The notes: generated by a model not told the origin, from the sequence alone. Counted from the stretch's first letter, positions 25,042-35,538 are shown. The stretch: 64,000 nucleotides of DNA from Candidatus Planktophila sp. (GCA_003569185.1 BGOJ01000001.1:190557-254556); one strand, 5' to 3'. Numbers and translations are program-made.

Positions 25042-25081
25042 AAATATTTAACTTAACTAATATTTAAAGGGAGTGAAGTAA

Positions 25082-26398
25082 TTGAAAAGCGCTGTTGAGA
25101 AACTTTCGCCAACTCGGGTAAAGCTTTCAATTGATGTTCCATTTACAGAGTTAAAACCACATATTGATGGTGCTTATAAAAGCTTAAGTGAAAAAATCAC
25201 CATTCCAGGATTTCGAAAAGGCAAAGTGCCATCGGCGATGATTGATCAGCGGGTGGGCAGAGGCGCAGTGCTTGATGAAGCAATCAATGCAGCTATTCCA
25301 ACCTTTTACTCCCAAGCGGCCAAAGATAATGATGTATTAGTTATTGGTCGGCCAACTGTTGAAGTTACTGAGCTAAAAGATAATGAGAATTTTACCTTCA
25401 CAATTGAGGTTGATATCAGGCCAGAGATTGCACTGCCTAACTTTTCTGAGATCAAACTTGAAGTTGATGATGTCAAAGTAACTGAGTCTGATATTGATGA
25501 GCAGGTGCAGGCACTTCGCACTCGATTTGGCACATTAACTACAGTTGAAAAAGTGGTGGCAAGTGGAGATTTTGTAACTATTGATTTAGTTGCAACTAAA
25601 GATGGCCAACCATTAGATGGTGGCACAGCAAATGATCTCTCTTATGAGGTTGGTTCTGCCTCGATGATCGATGGTTTAGATGAAGCATTAATCGGTCTTT
25701 CAACTGGGGGCGAGAAGAGTTTTGAAACTGCATTAGTCGGGATGGCAGAGGGTGAAAAGGGAAATGTGAAGGTGAGTGTGAAAGCGGTGAAGGAGCGAGA
25801 GCTACCACCTGTTGATGATGCCTTTGCAAAGCTAGCATCTGAGTTTGAAACTTTGGCTGAATTAAAGGCAGATTTAACAACAAGATTAACTAGATTAAAA
25901 GAGATGGAACAGGGCGCACAAGCTAGAGATTTATTAGTTGAGAAGTTAATTTCATCAGTTGATATTCCACTGCCAGAAGAGATTATTGAAGCTGAAGTAA
26001 ATGATCACCTGGAAAAAGAGGGGCGATTAGAAGATGATAAACATCGCGCTGAGGTTAATGAAGAGGTAAAGAGCACAATTACTAGAGAGTTTTTACTTGA
26101 TTCAATTGTGAAGGCAGAATCGGTTGCCGTAAATGAATCCGAGTTAACTGAGTATTTAGTTAGAGCAGCATCTCGTTATGGCATGACCCCAGATCAATTT
26201 ATTAAAGAGGTATCACAAGCCGGCCAGGTAACAACTATGGTGGCTGAGGTTGCGCGAGCAAAAGCATTGGCTCAAGTACTAGGCCGGGTTAAGGTTGTTG
26301 ATAAATCTGGCAAGAAGGTTGATCTAGAGGCGCTTGCCCCAAAGAGTGAACCTGAGAAAAAGCGAATAATCGCTACGGCGAACAAAGATCACGCCTAA
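25082..26398 (+). CDS. tig: Trigger factor, ribosome-associated chaperone and prolyl isomerase
   Basis: Binds the ribosome exit tunnel and helps nascent chains fold. 438 aa in the usual three parts: N-terminal ribosome-binding domain with GFRKGKVPSAMIDQRVG (near 41-57), an FKBP-type isomerase domain (about 160-240, from DFVTIDLVATKDG), and a helical C-terminal domain. The start is TTG at 25082, giving KSAVEKLSPTRVKL after the initiator, the expected family N-terminus, with GGGAG upstream. It heads the run tig-clpP1-clpP2-yqhA-clpX, a common bacterial order. Confidence 0.94.
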   Translation: MKSAVEKLSPTRVKLSIDVPFTELKPHIDGAYKSLSEKITIPGFRKGKVPSAMIDQRVGRGAVLDEAINAAIPTFYSQAAKDNDVLVIGRPTVEVTELKDNENFTFTIEVDIRPEIALPNFSEIKLEVDDVKVTESDIDEQVQALRTRFGTLTTVEKVVASGDFVTIDLVATKDGQPLDGGTANDLSYEVGSASMIDGLDEALIGLSTGGEKSFETALVGMAEGEKGNVKVSVKAVKERELPPVDDAFAKLASEFETLAELKADLTTRLTRLKEMEQGAQARDLLVEKLISSVDIPLPEEIIEAEVNDHLEKEGRLEDDKHRAEVNEEVKSTITREFLLDSIVKAESVAVNESELTEYLVRAASRYGMTPDQFIKEVSQAGQVTTMVAEVARAKALAQVLGRVKVVDKSGKKVDLEALAPKSEPEKKRIIATANKDHA

Positions 26399-26434
26399 TC
26401 GGGGAAGCATTTTTGCTAAAAGATTGTTAAGGTC

Positions 26435-27094
26435 ATGACAGTATTTTTTCAAGATAAATCAAACGAGGAGATAAAAGTGGAGCTAAGTACTACCCCACGA
26501 AATGCAACTAGTGGTGCTGGTGGACTTGATGATCAGGTTTATCAACGATTACTAAAAGAGCGAATTATTTTCCTTGGTTCAGTTGTGGAAGATTCAATGG
26601 CAAATGCAATTTGTGCACAGATGTTGCTGCTAGCTGCTGAAGATCCAGAAAAAGATATTTATCTTTACATTAACTCACCTGGTGGTTCCATCTCAGCAGG
26701 TATGGCAATTTATGACACGATGCAATACATCAAAAATGATGTGGCAACAGTTGCAATGGGACTTGCCGCCTCAATGGGTCAATTCTTACTTTGCGCTGGC
26801 ACAGCTGGAAAAAGATACGCACTTCCACATGCTCGCATCATGATGCACCAACCATCTGGTGGTATTGGTGGCACCGCATCTGATATCAAAATTCAAGCAG
26901 AGCAGATGAGCTTTACTAAGAAGAGCATGGCGGAGTTAATCTCCTTCCACACTGGCCAAAAGGCTGAAACTATTACAGAGGATTCAGATCGTGATCGTTG
27001 GTTCACAGCAGCTGAAGCTAAAGAGTATGGATTTGTTGATCATGTTGTTAAATCAGCTGGACAGGTATCTGGAAGCGGAGGCACATCACGATGA
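26435..27094 (+). CDS. clpP1: ATP-dependent Clp protease proteolytic subunit ClpP1
   Basis: Serine protease subunit of the Clp barrel. 219 aa with catalytic Ser in [11 protein letters not shown] (near 110), His in MMHQPSGG (near 135) and Asp further on (near 184). The last codons overlap the next clpP by 4 nt (ATGA). Actinobacteria usually need both ClpP1 and ClpP2, which form a mixed double ring, and the pair here fits that. AAGG lies just before the ATG, too close for an ordinary Shine-Dalgarno. Confidence 0.94.
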   Translation: MTVFFQDKSNEEIKVELSTTPRNATSGAGGLDDQVYQRLLKERIIFLGSVVEDSMANAICAQMLLLAAEDPEKDIYLYINSPGGSISAGMAIYDTMQYIKNDVATVAMGLAASMGQFLLCAGTAGKRYALPHARIMMHQPSGGIGGTASDIKIQAEQMSFTKKSMAELISFHTGQKAETITEDSDRDRWFTAAEAKEYGFVDHVVKSAGQVSGSGGTSR

Positions 27095-27729
27095 AGCCAG
27101 ATAAAAATAAGGTAAATGAGATTACCTCTCGCTACATCCTGCCAACTATTGAAGAGCGCACCAGTTATGGCTACAAGCGTCTTGATCCATATACCAAGTT
27201 GTTTGAAGAGCGAATTATTTTCTTAGGTCAGGCAATTGATGACACTGTTGCAAATGATGTGATGGCGCAATTACTTACTCTGGAATCAATGGATCCAGAT
27301 CGCGACATCATGATGTATATCAACTCTCCAGGTGGATCATTTACTGCATTAACTGCAATTTATGACACGATGCAATTTGTTCGCCCAGATGTAATGACAA
27401 TCTGTCTTGGACAAGCAGCATCTGCTGCTGCGGTATTACTAGCTGGTGGAGCTGCTGGAAAAAGATATGCATTAGAGCATGCTCGAATCTTGATTCACCA
27501 ACCATATTCAGAAGGTGGCGGACAAGGTTCTGATATTGAGATTCAAGCAAAAGAGATTTTGCGTATGCGCACATTGCTTGAAGAGATGCTGGCTCGTCAC
27601 TCAAAGAAGAGTCAAGCAGATATTGCCAAAGATATTGAGCGAGATAAGATTTTAACCTCAGCTGAAGCGGTTGAGTACGGGTTAATTGATCAAGTTCTGG
27701 CAACTCGTAAGGCTAAAGCAAAAGCATAA
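27091..27729 (+). CDS. clpP2: ATP-dependent Clp protease proteolytic subunit ClpP2
   Basis: Second ClpP, 212 aa. Active-site Ser in [16 protein letters not shown] (near 112), His in [11 protein letters not shown] (near 137) and the catalytic Asp near 188. Translationally coupled to clpP1 by the ATGA overlap. It begins with an N-terminal segment ([14 protein letters not shown]) like that of actinobacterial ClpP2, the ring that docks the ClpX or ClpC unfoldase. Followed after 13 nt by a YqhA-family membrane gene. Confidence 0.94.
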   Translation: MKPDKNKVNEITSRYILPTIEERTSYGYKRLDPYTKLFEERIIFLGQAIDDTVANDVMAQLLTLESMDPDRDIMMYINSPGGSFTALTAIYDTMQFVRPDVMTICLGQAASAAAVLLAGGAAGKRYALEHARILIHQPYSEGGGQGSDIEIQAKEILRMRTLLEEMLARHSKKSQADIAKDIERDKILTSAEAVEYGLIDQVLATRKAKAKA

Positions 27730-27742
27730 TCTGGAGGCAGTG

Positions 27743-28270
27743 ATGTCTAAATTAAGTAATGCAGTTGAGGTTATTTTATTTAGAGCGCGCTGGTTATTGG
27801 TTCCGCTCTATGTTGGCTTAGTAGCCGCCCTAGTACTTTTAATTTATCGCTTCGCTCTTGAGTTCGTCCATATGATTGAAAATGTTGGCGATGCGGATGC
27901 CCATAAATTCACTCTTGATCTGCTGGCGTTGTTGGATTTAACCTTGCTAGCTAATTTGATTTTAATTGTGATCTTTGCTGGTTATGAAAACTTTGTCTCT
28001 CGAATTGATATTGCCCATGATTCAAAGGATCGACCACACTGGATGGGCACCATCGATTTTTCTGGTCTAAAGATTAAATTAATTGGATCACTCGTTGCTA
28101 TCTCAGTTATTGAGTTGTTAAAAGATTTTATTGAGTTAAGTGGTCAAGCAGAGGTGACAGAGGGAACCATTTGGCGAATCATTATTCACATCACCTTTGT
28201 TATTTCAGGTGTCTTATTTGCTCTAATGGATTGGATTGCAGATAAGCGCGAGTTTGAGGGCACTCACTAA
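27743..28270 (+). CDS. YqhA/UPF0114 family membrane protein
   Basis: 175 aa with about four membrane segments (about 17-37, 55-76, 109-128, 143-163). The family stretch FAGYENFVSRID (near 79-90) identifies the UPF0114/YqhA group, whose function is not established. I start at the ATG at 27743, with GGAGG about 6 nt upstream; an in-frame ATG at 27686 lies inside clpP2 and is rejected. Its position between clpP2 and clpX is unusual and may indicate co-transcription with the protease genes. Confidence 0.82.
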   Translation: MSKLSNAVEVILFRARWLLVPLYVGLVAALVLLIYRFALEFVHMIENVGDADAHKFTLDLLALLDLTLLANLILIVIFAGYENFVSRIDIAHDSKDRPHWMGTIDFSGLKIKLIGSLVAISVIELLKDFIELSGQAEVTEGTIWRIIIHITFVISGVLFALMDWIADKREFEGTH

Positions 28271-28276
28271 CTTCAA

Positions 28277-28292
28277 TTCGCCTATAAGCGAA
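28277..28292. promoter_or_regulatory. Palindrome upstream of clpX, ClgR-like
   Basis: TTCGC (28277-28281) and GCGAA (28288-28292) flank a 6-nt centre CTATAA, 85 nt before the clpX start. Actinobacterial ClgR sites are CGC-5-GCG palindromes controlling clp genes. The arms fit, but the centre here is 6 nt, so this is a candidate operator only. Confidence 0.4.
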
Positions 28293-28376
28293 CAGATATA
28301 CGCTCACTTTCTAAGCATCTAAGTCATATCTCGTTCTACCCTTATCTCCTTCCCAACTGAACAGGAGTAGTAAAAG

Positions 28377-29675
28377 GTGACAACACGTATTGGTGAAAGT
28401 GGCGACTTACTGAAGTGTTCCTTTTGCGGCAAAACTCAAAAGCAGGTTAAGAAGTTAATTGCCGGTCCTGGCGTTTATATCTGTGATGAATGTATTGATC
28501 TTTGTAATGAAATTATTATTGATGAGTTAAATGAAACCTCATCCTTAGGACTTGCTGAATTACCAAAGCCACAAGAGATCTTTGAGTTCCTAGATCAGTA
28601 TGTGATCGGACAAGATCAGGCCAAGAAATCTTTATCAGTTGCCGTTTATAACCACTACAAGCGGGTGCAATCTGGAGATTCAAAGCGTGAAGATGCCATT
28701 GAATTGTCAAAGAGTAATATTTTAATTTTAGGTCCAACTGGTTGTGGAAAGACTTTGCTTGCGCAAACACTTGCTCGCATGTTAAATGTGCCATTTGCAA
28801 TTGCAGATGCAACAGCTTTAACAGAGGCTGGTTATGTTGGCGAGGATGTGGAAAACATCTTGCTAAAACTTATTCAAGCTGCTGATTTTGATGTTAAAAA
28901 GGCTGAGACTGGAATTATTTATATTGATGAGATTGATAAGGTGGCTAGAAAAGCTGAAAACCCATCAATTACTAGAGATGTCTCTGGTGAAGGTGTTCAA
29001 CAAGCATTACTAAAAATATTAGAGGGCACTACCGCCTCAGTTCCACCACAAGGTGGCCGCAAGCATCCACACCAGGAGTTTTTGCAAATTGATACGACAA
29101 ATATTTTGTTTATCGTTGGCGGTGCCTTTGCTGGCCTTGAGAAAATTATTGAAAGCCGCAAAGGAAAAGCTGGCGTTGGATTTAATGCCAAATTACAAAC
29201 CATTGATGATGTGGTTAAGACCGATATTTTCGGTGATGTAATGCCGGAGGATTTGCTTAAGTTTGGCATGATCCCTGAGTTCATAGGACGTCTGCCAATT
29301 ATGACTAGCGTGGAAAGTTTGGATCAAAAAGCTTTGATGCAGATATTAACTGAGCCAAAAAATGCATTAGTTAAGCAGTATCAAAAGCTATTTGATTTAG
29401 ATGAGGTGGAGTTGGAATTTAGTAATGAAGCCCTTGAGGTAGTGGCTGATCTTGCAATTAAGCGTGGCACTGGTGCTCGTGGACTTCGCGCAATTATGGA
29501 GGAGACTTTGCTTGGTGTGATGTATGAAGTGCCAAGTCAAAAAGAGATTGGCAAGGTAATAATTACCCCAGCAGTTGTTAGAAAAGAGGAAGCACCAACT
29601 TATGTGCCACGTCCTGCTGGTGGACCAAAGCGGGCGGTTAAGGGTGAAAAAGGCTCTGAGGAAAAAAGCGCATAA
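28377..29675 (+). CDS. clpX: ATP-dependent Clp protease ATPase subunit ClpX
   Basis: AAA+ unfoldase that feeds proteins to ClpP. 432 aa: N-terminal zinc domain with [11 protein letters not shown] and [11 protein letters not shown] (near 13-42), Walker A GPTGCGKT (near 120), Walker [10 protein letters not shown] (near 180), the pore loop GYVGED and the sensor region with [11 protein letters not shown] (near 363). The start is GTG at 28377 with AGGAG upstream. It is 106 nt after the YqhA gene with its own upstream region, so it probably has its own promoter. Confidence 0.95.
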   Translation: MTTRIGESGDLLKCSFCGKTQKQVKKLIAGPGVYICDECIDLCNEIIIDELNETSSLGLAELPKPQEIFEFLDQYVIGQDQAKKSLSVAVYNHYKRVQSGDSKREDAIELSKSNILILGPTGCGKTLLAQTLARMLNVPFAIADATALTEAGYVGEDVENILLKLIQAADFDVKKAETGIIYIDEIDKVARKAENPSITRDVSGEGVQQALLKILEGTTASVPPQGGRKHPHQEFLQIDTTNILFIVGGAFAGLEKIIESRKGKAGVGFNAKLQTIDDVVKTDIFGDVMPEDLLKFGMIPEFIGRLPIMTSVESLDQKALMQILTEPKNALVKQYQKLFDLDEVELEFSNEALEVVADLAIKRGTGARGLRAIMEETLLGVMYEVPSQKEIGKVIITPAVVRKEEAPTYVPRPAGGPKRAVKGEKGSEEKSA

Positions 29676-29687
29676 GATTCAACCCTT

Positions 29688-32285
29688 ATGAGTGGTGATA
29701 AAAAGAAAGAGTTAGCTGCCACATTTTCCCCTGCCGAGATTGAAGCGCCGTTATATAAGAAGTGGCTAGATGCTGGTTACTTTAAAGCGGATGCAAACTC
29801 TAAAAAACCACCATTCACAATTGTTATCCCACCACCAAATGTCACCGGTTCATTACATATTGGTCACGCCTTAGATCACACAATTCAAGATTTATTAATT
29901 CGCATGAAGCGAATGAAAGGCTTTGAAGCCTTATGGCTACCAGGCATGGATCATGCTGGAATTGCAACGCAAAATGTGGTGGAAAAACAATTAGCAACCC
30001 AAGGTAAATCTCGCCATGACTTAGGACGGGAGGCTTTTATTGAAAAGGTTTGGCAGTGGAAGGCTGAATCTGGTGGTGCGATTTTAGATCAGATGAAACG
30101 GCTTGGAGATTCAGTTGATTGGGATCGCGAAGCCTTTACGATGGATGCGAATTTAAGCAAAGCGGTTTTAACAATCTTTAAGCAGTTATATGACAAGGGT
30201 TTGATATATCGCGCAGAGCGAATCATTAATTGGTGCCCAAGATGCTTAACCGCACTCTCTGATATTGAAGTTGAGCATAAGGATGATTCAGGTGAGTTTG
30301 TTTCAATTAAATATGGTGATGAGAATGTGAATATCACCGTTGCTACCACTAGAGCTGAAACAATGCTTGGTGATGGCGCAGTCGCGGTTAATCCAAATGA
30401 TGAGCGATATAAGCATTTAGTTGGCAAAAAAGTATTACTTCCATTAGTTGATCGAATGATTCCAATTATTGCTGATGAGTTAGTAGATCCAGATTTTGGA
30501 ACTGGCGCAGTTAAGGTGACCGCCGCCCATGATCCAAATGACTTTGAGATGGGCATGCGTCACGGCGTTGAGTTAGTAATTATTATGAATGAACATGGCG
30601 TGATGGCAGGAACAGGGACAAAGTTTGATGGCATGGATCGATTTGATGCCCGTAAAGCGGTGGTTGATGAACTTAGAAAATTAGGAAGAGTTGTGGCAGA
30701 AAAGCGGCCATATGTTCATGCAGTTGGACATTGCCAAAGGTGTGACACAACTGTTGAGCCAAGACTTTCAAAGCAATGGTTTGTAAAGGTTGCACCCCTT
30801 GCTAAAGCTGCCGGGGATGCTGTTCGTGATGGCCGAGTAAAGATTGAACCAGAGCAGATGTCGCCAAGATATTTTGAGTGGGTAGATAACATGCATGATT
30901 GGTGTATCTCTCGCCAACTTTGGTGGGGCCATCGCATTCCAGTTTTTTATGGACCAAATGATGAGGTTGTAGTTTGTGGACCAGATGAAACTCCACCTGC
31001 TGGTTACACCCAAGATCCAGATGTATTAGATACCTGGTTTTCATCTGCGCTTTGGCCATTTTCAACCTTAGGTTGGCCAAATCAAACCCAAGATTTAAAG
31101 AAGTTTTATCCAACCTCAGTATTAGTAACTGGTTATGACATATTGTTTTTCTGGGTAGCCAGAATGATGATCATGGGATTATTTGCGATGGATGGCAAGC
31201 AACCATTTGATGTGATTGTTTTGCATGGTTTAGTAAGAGATCAATTTGGCAAAAAGATGAGTAAGAGCCGGGGTAACACTATTGATCCAATTGAATTTAT
31301 GGATAAGTACGGCTCGGATGCATTGCGCTTTACCTTAGCTAGGGGAGCAAATCCTGGAACTGATCAAGCATTAGCTGAAGATTGGGTGGCAGGATCTAGA
31401 AATTTTGCAACTAAATTATGGAATGCCACCAGATTTGCGATGTTAAATGGCGCAAATATTGATGGGCAGCTGCCAAAGAGTGAAGAGCTAGGAGCAATTG
31501 ATAATTGGATTTTGACCAGATTAGATCAAACAATTGCATCAGCTGATGAGTTATTTGAAAAATTTGAGTTTGCTAAGGCATGTGAGCTGATCTATCACTT
31601 TGCTTGGGATGATTTATGTGATTGGTACTTAGAGCTTTCTAAATCAACCTTTAACGCAGGTGGGGCAGAGGCGGAAAAAAGTAAGCGAGTTCTAGGTGAG
31701 GTATTAGATCAACTACTTCGTTTAATGCATCCAGTGATGCCATTTATTACTGAGCAAATGTGGTGCACATTAACAAATGGACAATCTTTGATGATTTCAG
31801 ATTGGCCAACCTCAAATCTTTCTACCCAAAATCATGATGCGGTGAAATTAGTTGAGCAGATGCAAGAGATCATTACGGAGATAAGAAGATTTAGAAATGA
31901 TCAGGGAATTAAGAGCACTGCCAAGGTGGCGGCAAAATTTACTGGATTAAATAAGGTTGGCCTAGAAGATTATGAGGCGGCAATTAGATATGTTGTTAAA
32001 TGTGAGGCATCTGGTGATAACTTCACAGCTAAAACACAAATCGGTGATGTTTTAATTGAGTTTGATTTAACTGGCGCAGTAGATTTGGTTGCTGAGCGAG
32101 CTCGGTTAAGTAAGGATCTACAAACTGCGCAAAAAGATCGAGATACTGCCAAGATTAAATTAGATAATGAAGGGTTTATGGCTAAAGCGCCAATGGAGGT
32201 GGTTACTGAGATTAGAGAACGGCTTGCGCAAACAACCGCTGATATTGAACGAATTACCGCCTTGCTTGAAAAACTTCCTAAGTAA
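29688..32285 (+). CDS. valS: Valyl-tRNA synthetase
   Basis: Charges tRNA-Val. 865 aa, class I: PPPNVTGSLHIGHALDHT carries the HIGH motif (near 48-60) and KMSKSRGN is the KMSKS loop (near 524). The editing (CP1) domain lies between, with TTRAETMLGDGAVAVNP near 218. The C-terminal end is a coiled-coil arm, typical of ValS. Four bases separate clpX's end region from a -10-like TAAGAT, 9 nt before the ATG, so a leaderless transcript is possible. folC begins directly after the stop codon. Confidence 0.96.
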   Translation: MSGDKKKELAATFSPAEIEAPLYKKWLDAGYFKADANSKKPPFTIVIPPPNVTGSLHIGHALDHTIQDLLIRMKRMKGFEALWLPGMDHAGIATQNVVEKQLATQGKSRHDLGREAFIEKVWQWKAESGGAILDQMKRLGDSVDWDREAFTMDANLSKAVLTIFKQLYDKGLIYRAERIINWCPRCLTALSDIEVEHKDDSGEFVSIKYGDENVNITVATTRAETMLGDGAVAVNPNDERYKHLVGKKVLLPLVDRMIPIIADELVDPDFGTGAVKVTAAHDPNDFEMGMRHGVELVIIMNEHGVMAGTGTKFDGMDRFDARKAVVDELRKLGRVVAEKRPYVHAVGHCQRCDTTVEPRLSKQWFVKVAPLAKAAGDAVRDGRVKIEPEQMSPRYFEWVDNMHDWCISRQLWWGHRIPVFYGPNDEVVVCGPDETPPAGYTQDPDVLDTWFSSALWPFSTLGWPNQTQDLKKFYPTSVLVTGYDILFFWVARMMIMGLFAMDGKQPFDVIVLHGLVRDQFGKKMSKSRGNTIDPIEFMDKYGSDALRFTLARGANPGTDQALAEDWVAGSRNFATKLWNATRFAMLNGANIDGQLPKSEELGAIDNWILTRLDQTIASADELFEKFEFAKACELIYHFAWDDLCDWYLELSKSTFNAGGAEAEKSKRVLGEVLDQLLRLMHPVMPFITEQMWCTLTNGQSLMISDWPTSNLSTQNHDAVKLVEQMQEIITEIRRFRNDQGIKSTAKVAAKFTGLNKVGLEDYEAAIRYVVKCEASGDNFTAKTQIGDVLIEFDLTGAVDLVAERARLSKDLQTAQKDRDTAKIKLDNEGFMAKAPMEVVTEIRERLAQTTADIERITALLEKLPK

Positions 32286-33638
32286 ATGAGTGATCTTCAA
32301 AATCTAACTGAGTTAGCTCAGATTGAGGCTGCATTAAATAAAAGATGGCCTGAAAATAAGATTGAACCAACATTGGATCGAATCTCAGCCTTAGTTGACG
32401 CACTTGGCTCACCGCAGTTGTCATATCCAACTATTCACTTAGCTGGCACAAATGGTAAGACCACAACATCTCGAATGATTGATCAATTACTCACCAATCT
32501 TGGTTATCGGGTTGGTCGTTATACCTCTCCACATCTTGAATCCTTTACCGAGCGAATCAGTATTAAAGGTGAACCAATTACCCCTGCGCAAATGATTGCT
32601 ACCTATAAAGATATTGCTTTGTATTTAGATTTAATTGATTCCCGCCAGCCACATCCAATCTCCTACTTTGAAGCAATGACCGCAATGGCATTTGTGGCCT
32701 TTGCGGAATATCCAGTTGATATTGCAGTAATTGAAGCGGGGATGGGTGGGCAATGGGATGCCACAAATGTTTTAGCCTCTCAAGTATCTGTAATGACCCC
32801 AATTGGCTTTGATCATATGGAGTATTTGGGAGACACCTTAGAAAAAATTGCCCTAACCAAGGCAGGTATTTTCAAACCAGAATCTAATGTGGTGATGGCT
32901 GCGCAAACTGCTGAGGTTGCAAAAGTATTAATGGCGCAGGTGGCAAAGGTTTCAGCAATTCCTTTTAGAGAGGGAATTGAGTTTGCAGTTAAAAAACGAT
33001 CCCTTGCAGTTGGTGGTCAGTTAATTTCCCTACAAGGCTTACATGGAGATATCGAAGATATCTTTTTACCTCTTTATGGTGATCATCAAGCAAATAATGC
33101 CGCCCTTGCCTTAGCTTCAGTTGAGGCTTTCACCAGTGTTGCATTAGATCAAGAGTTAGTCAGGGATGCTTTTAGCAAAGTTTCATCCCCTGGCAGATGT
33201 GAGATTGTTTATAAAGATCCAACAGTAATTATCGATGCCGCTCACAATCCACATGGCGCCGCTGCGATTGCTAAGACAATAAACAGTGAGTTTGATTTTG
33301 AAATAGTTGTTGGTGTAGTTGCTGTCTTAGCCGATAAAGATGTTGATGGGATATTAGAGAATCTATCTACCTGTCTTGATTACATAATTATTTGCCAAAA
33401 CTCATCTGCCCGGGCAATGGCTGCTGATCAATTAGCCAAGATTGCTGGTAATTACTTTAAACCAGAGCAGATTGAGGTGATCTCAGATTTAAGGGGAGCG
33501 ATCACATATGCAGTTGAGAAGGTGAGTATGGCAAATCAGGTTAATGAGGGAGTTGGCGCAGTATTGGTCACTGGATCTGTTGTGACTGCCGGAAGTGCTC
33601 GAAGTATTCTCAACTCAATTGGGAAGGTGAAATCATGA
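32286..33638 (+). CDS. folC: Folylpolyglutamate synthase / dihydrofolate synthase
   Basis: Adds glutamate to dihydropteroate and folates in the cytoplasm. 450 aa with the ATP-binding loop LAGTNGKTTT (near 55), SYFEAMTAMAF (near 121), the metal-binding VIEAGMGGQWDATN (near 145-158) and the C-terminal IIDAAHNPHGA (near 316) of the Mur-ligase fold. The ATG follows the valS stop with no spacer, and the end overlaps the DUF4233 gene by 4 nt. valS-folC is a common actinobacterial pair. Confidence 0.94.
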   Translation: MSDLQNLTELAQIEAALNKRWPENKIEPTLDRISALVDALGSPQLSYPTIHLAGTNGKTTTSRMIDQLLTNLGYRVGRYTSPHLESFTERISIKGEPITPAQMIATYKDIALYLDLIDSRQPHPISYFEAMTAMAFVAFAEYPVDIAVIEAGMGGQWDATNVLASQVSVMTPIGFDHMEYLGDTLEKIALTKAGIFKPESNVVMAAQTAEVAKVLMAQVAKVSAIPFREGIEFAVKKRSLAVGGQLISLQGLHGDIEDIFLPLYGDHQANNAALALASVEAFTSVALDQELVRDAFSKVSSPGRCEIVYKDPTVIIDAAHNPHGAAAIAKTINSEFDFEIVVGVVAVLADKDVDGILENLSTCLDYIIICQNSSARAMAADQLAKIAGNYFKPEQIEVISDLRGAITYAVEKVSMANQVNEGVGAVLVTGSVVTAGSARSILNSIGKVKS

Positions 33639-33982
33639 GAGTAATGGCTGCAGCAGTTCTGGCGATGGAGTCAATCTTGATGGGCTTTGCACTTTTAATT
33701 GCCAAGGATTCAGCTTCCAGCCTTCAACTTTGGCTAGGTGGGCTGCTTTCAATAATACTTTTGTTAACCGCAGGTGCATTAAAGTCCAAGGGTGGGTATT
33801 TGCTGGGAAGTATTTTGCAACTTTTCTTAATTAGTTATGGCTTAGTTGTGTGGCACATGTATTACATGGGTGGCTTATTTTTGCTTTTATGGGTTGCAGC
33901 AATTTCACTTGGCCGCCGGGGTGAGGCGATAAAGGCGAGATTAATCGCGCAGTCGGATAAAGATGGGTCAAAACAGCCATAA
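33635..33982 (+). CDS. DUF4233 membrane protein
   Basis: 115 aa with about four hydrophobic segments (about 3-22, 30-47, 55-76, 79-93) and a short basic tail. Small membrane proteins of the DUF4233 family are regularly found directly after folC in actinobacteria; position, size and topology agree. Coupled to folC by an ATGA overlap. Function unknown. Confidence 0.75.
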   Translation: MRVMAAAVLAMESILMGFALLIAKDSASSLQLWLGGLLSIILLLTAGALKSKGGYLLGSILQLFLISYGLVVWHMYYMGGLFLLLWVAAISLGRRGEAIKARLIAQSDKDGSKQP

Positions 33983-34012
33983 TTTTCAGCCTGAGCCAAA
34001 GGTGCGTAGAAT
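33983..34012 (+). promoter_or_regulatory. Promoter of ndk, likely leaderless
   Basis: TTTTCA (33983-33988) and TAGAAT (34007-34012) are 18 bp apart, and the -10 ends 6 nt before the GTG start of ndk. No Shine-Dalgarno is present, so the message probably starts at or beside the GTG. Confidence 0.5.
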
Positions 34013-34018
34013 AAGAAA

Positions 34019-34438
34019 GTGAGTTCAGAGCAAACATTAATTTTGATTAAACCAGATGGCGTAAAGCGTGGTTTGGTTGGCGAAGTTATTGCTCGCATTG
34101 AACGCAAAGGTTATGTAGTTACCAACTTAAAAATGTTAACTGCAGATCGAGCTCTTCTTGCAAAGCATTATGCCGAGCATGAAGGTAAACCTTTTTATGA
34201 ACCGCTACTTGAATTTATGCAATCAGGTCCGATCGTGGCAATGATTGCGCAAGGTGAGCGAGTGATTGAGGGATTTAGAAAGATGGCAGGGGCAACAGAT
34301 CCAACAGTTGCTGAAGCTGGCACCATTCGAGGGGATTTAGCACGGGATATGGGAACAAAGGTTGTGCAAAATATTGTGCACGGCTCAGATTCAGTTGAAT
34401 CAGCCCAACGTGAAATTAAGATTTTTTTCGGCAACTAA
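34019..34438 (+). CDS. ndk: Nucleoside-diphosphate kinase
   Basis: Balances NTP and dNTP pools by phosphate exchange. 139 aa with LILIKPDGVKRGLVGEVI (near 7-24), the Arg-rich active site and the catalytic His in NIVHGSDSVESAQREI (near 117-132). The start is GTG at 34019. The gene follows DUF4233 by 36 nt and precedes mreB by the same distance. Normal length for the family. Confidence 0.96.
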   Translation: MSSEQTLILIKPDGVKRGLVGEVIARIERKGYVVTNLKMLTADRALLAKHYAEHEGKPFYEPLLEFMQSGPIVAMIAQGERVIEGFRKMAGATDPTVAEAGTIRGDLARDMGTKVVQNIVHGSDSVESAQREIKIFFGN

Positions 34439-34474
34439 GAAGTAACTAACAAGAGGTAAGAAGGAGAAGCGCAA

Positions 34475-35515
34475 ATGGCTAAAGGAACTAATCGGATGTC
34501 CTGGATTGGTCGCGATATGGCGGTAGATCTTGGCACAGCTAACACTTTGGTTTATGTGCGCGGACGCGGCATTGTGCTAAATGAGCCCTCTGTAGTTGCA
34601 GTCAATCAAGATACTGGCGCGATTTTGGCAGTTGGTTTAGAGGCTAAGCGAATGATTGGTCGAACACCAGGAAACATTGTGGCAATTCGTCCGCTTAAAG
34701 ATGGTGTGATTGCAGATTTTGATACAACTGAGCGAATGCTTAAGTACTTTATTCAAAAAGTTCACAAGCGCCGTTACTTAGCAAAGCCAAGAATTGTGGT
34801 TTGTGTGCCATCTGGAATTACTGGAGTTGAACAAAGAGCGGTTAAGGATGCTGGTTATGCAGCTGGTGCTCGTAAGGTTTACATAATCGAGGAGCCAATG
34901 GCAGCAGCAATTGGTGCTGATCTACCAATTCATGAGCCAACTGGAAACATGGTGGTTGATATTGGTGGCGGAACAACAGAGGTTGCAGTTATTTCACTTG
35001 GTGGAATTGTGGCTGCGCTTTCAATTCGCGTTGGTGGCGATGAGTTAGATCAATCAATTATTAACTGGGTAAAGCGTGAGTACTCACTACTTCTAGGTGA
35101 GCGCACCGCCGAAGAGATCAAAATGGCAATTGGATCAGCATTTCCACTGCCAGGTGAGCCAGATGCAGAAATTCGCGGACGTGATTTAGCTACCGGATTA
35201 CCAAAGACTATTTTGGTTACATCAGCAGATATTCGAAAGGCGTTGGAAGAGCCAGTTGCAGCAATTGTTAATGCGGTAAAGAACACATTAGATAAGACTC
35301 CACCTGAGCTAGCGAGCGATTTAATGGATCGTGGCATTGTGTTAACTGGTGGCGGTGCGTTACTTCGTGGTCTTGATGAACGTCTTCGTCATGAGACTGG
35401 AATGCCAATTCATATTTCTGAGCGTCCATTGCAAGCAGTGGCTGAAGGTTCTGGAAAATGTATTGAAGAGTTTGAAGCCTTGGAGAAGGTTTTAATCTCT
35501 GAACCACGTCGTTAA
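34475..35515 (+). CDS. mreB: Rod-shape-determining actin homologue MreB
   Basis: Actin-like ATPase that forms filaments on the inner membrane face and guides side-wall synthesis. 346 aa with phosphate-1 [11 protein letters not shown] (near 13-23), phosphate-2 [15 protein letters not shown] (near 160-174) and the adenosine motif [15 protein letters not shown] (near 286-300). AAGGAG before the ATG. First gene of mreB-mreC-mreD-PBP2-rodA, which shows that this organism uses an elongasome and is probably rod- or vibrio-like in shape. Confidence 0.96.
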   Translation: MAKGTNRMSWIGRDMAVDLGTANTLVYVRGRGIVLNEPSVVAVNQDTGAILAVGLEAKRMIGRTPGNIVAIRPLKDGVIADFDTTERMLKYFIQKVHKRRYLAKPRIVVCVPSGITGVEQRAVKDAGYAAGARKVYIIEEPMAAAIGADLPIHEPTGNMVVDIGGGTTEVAVISLGGIVAALSIRVGGDELDQSIINWVKREYSLLLGERTAEEIKMAIGSAFPLPGEPDAEIRGRDLATGLPKTILVTSADIRKALEEPVAAIVNAVKNTLDKTPPELASDLMDRGIVLTGGGALLRGLDERLRHETGMPIHISERPLQAVAEGSGKCIEEFEALEKVLISEPRR

Positions 35516-35538
35516 TTAATTTGTAAGGGAGTTTATTT

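Noticed and set aside
30089-30556. 155-residue minus-strand frame inside valS
   Set aside because: Shadow of a strongly conserved gene; composition is not protein-like and no family is seen.
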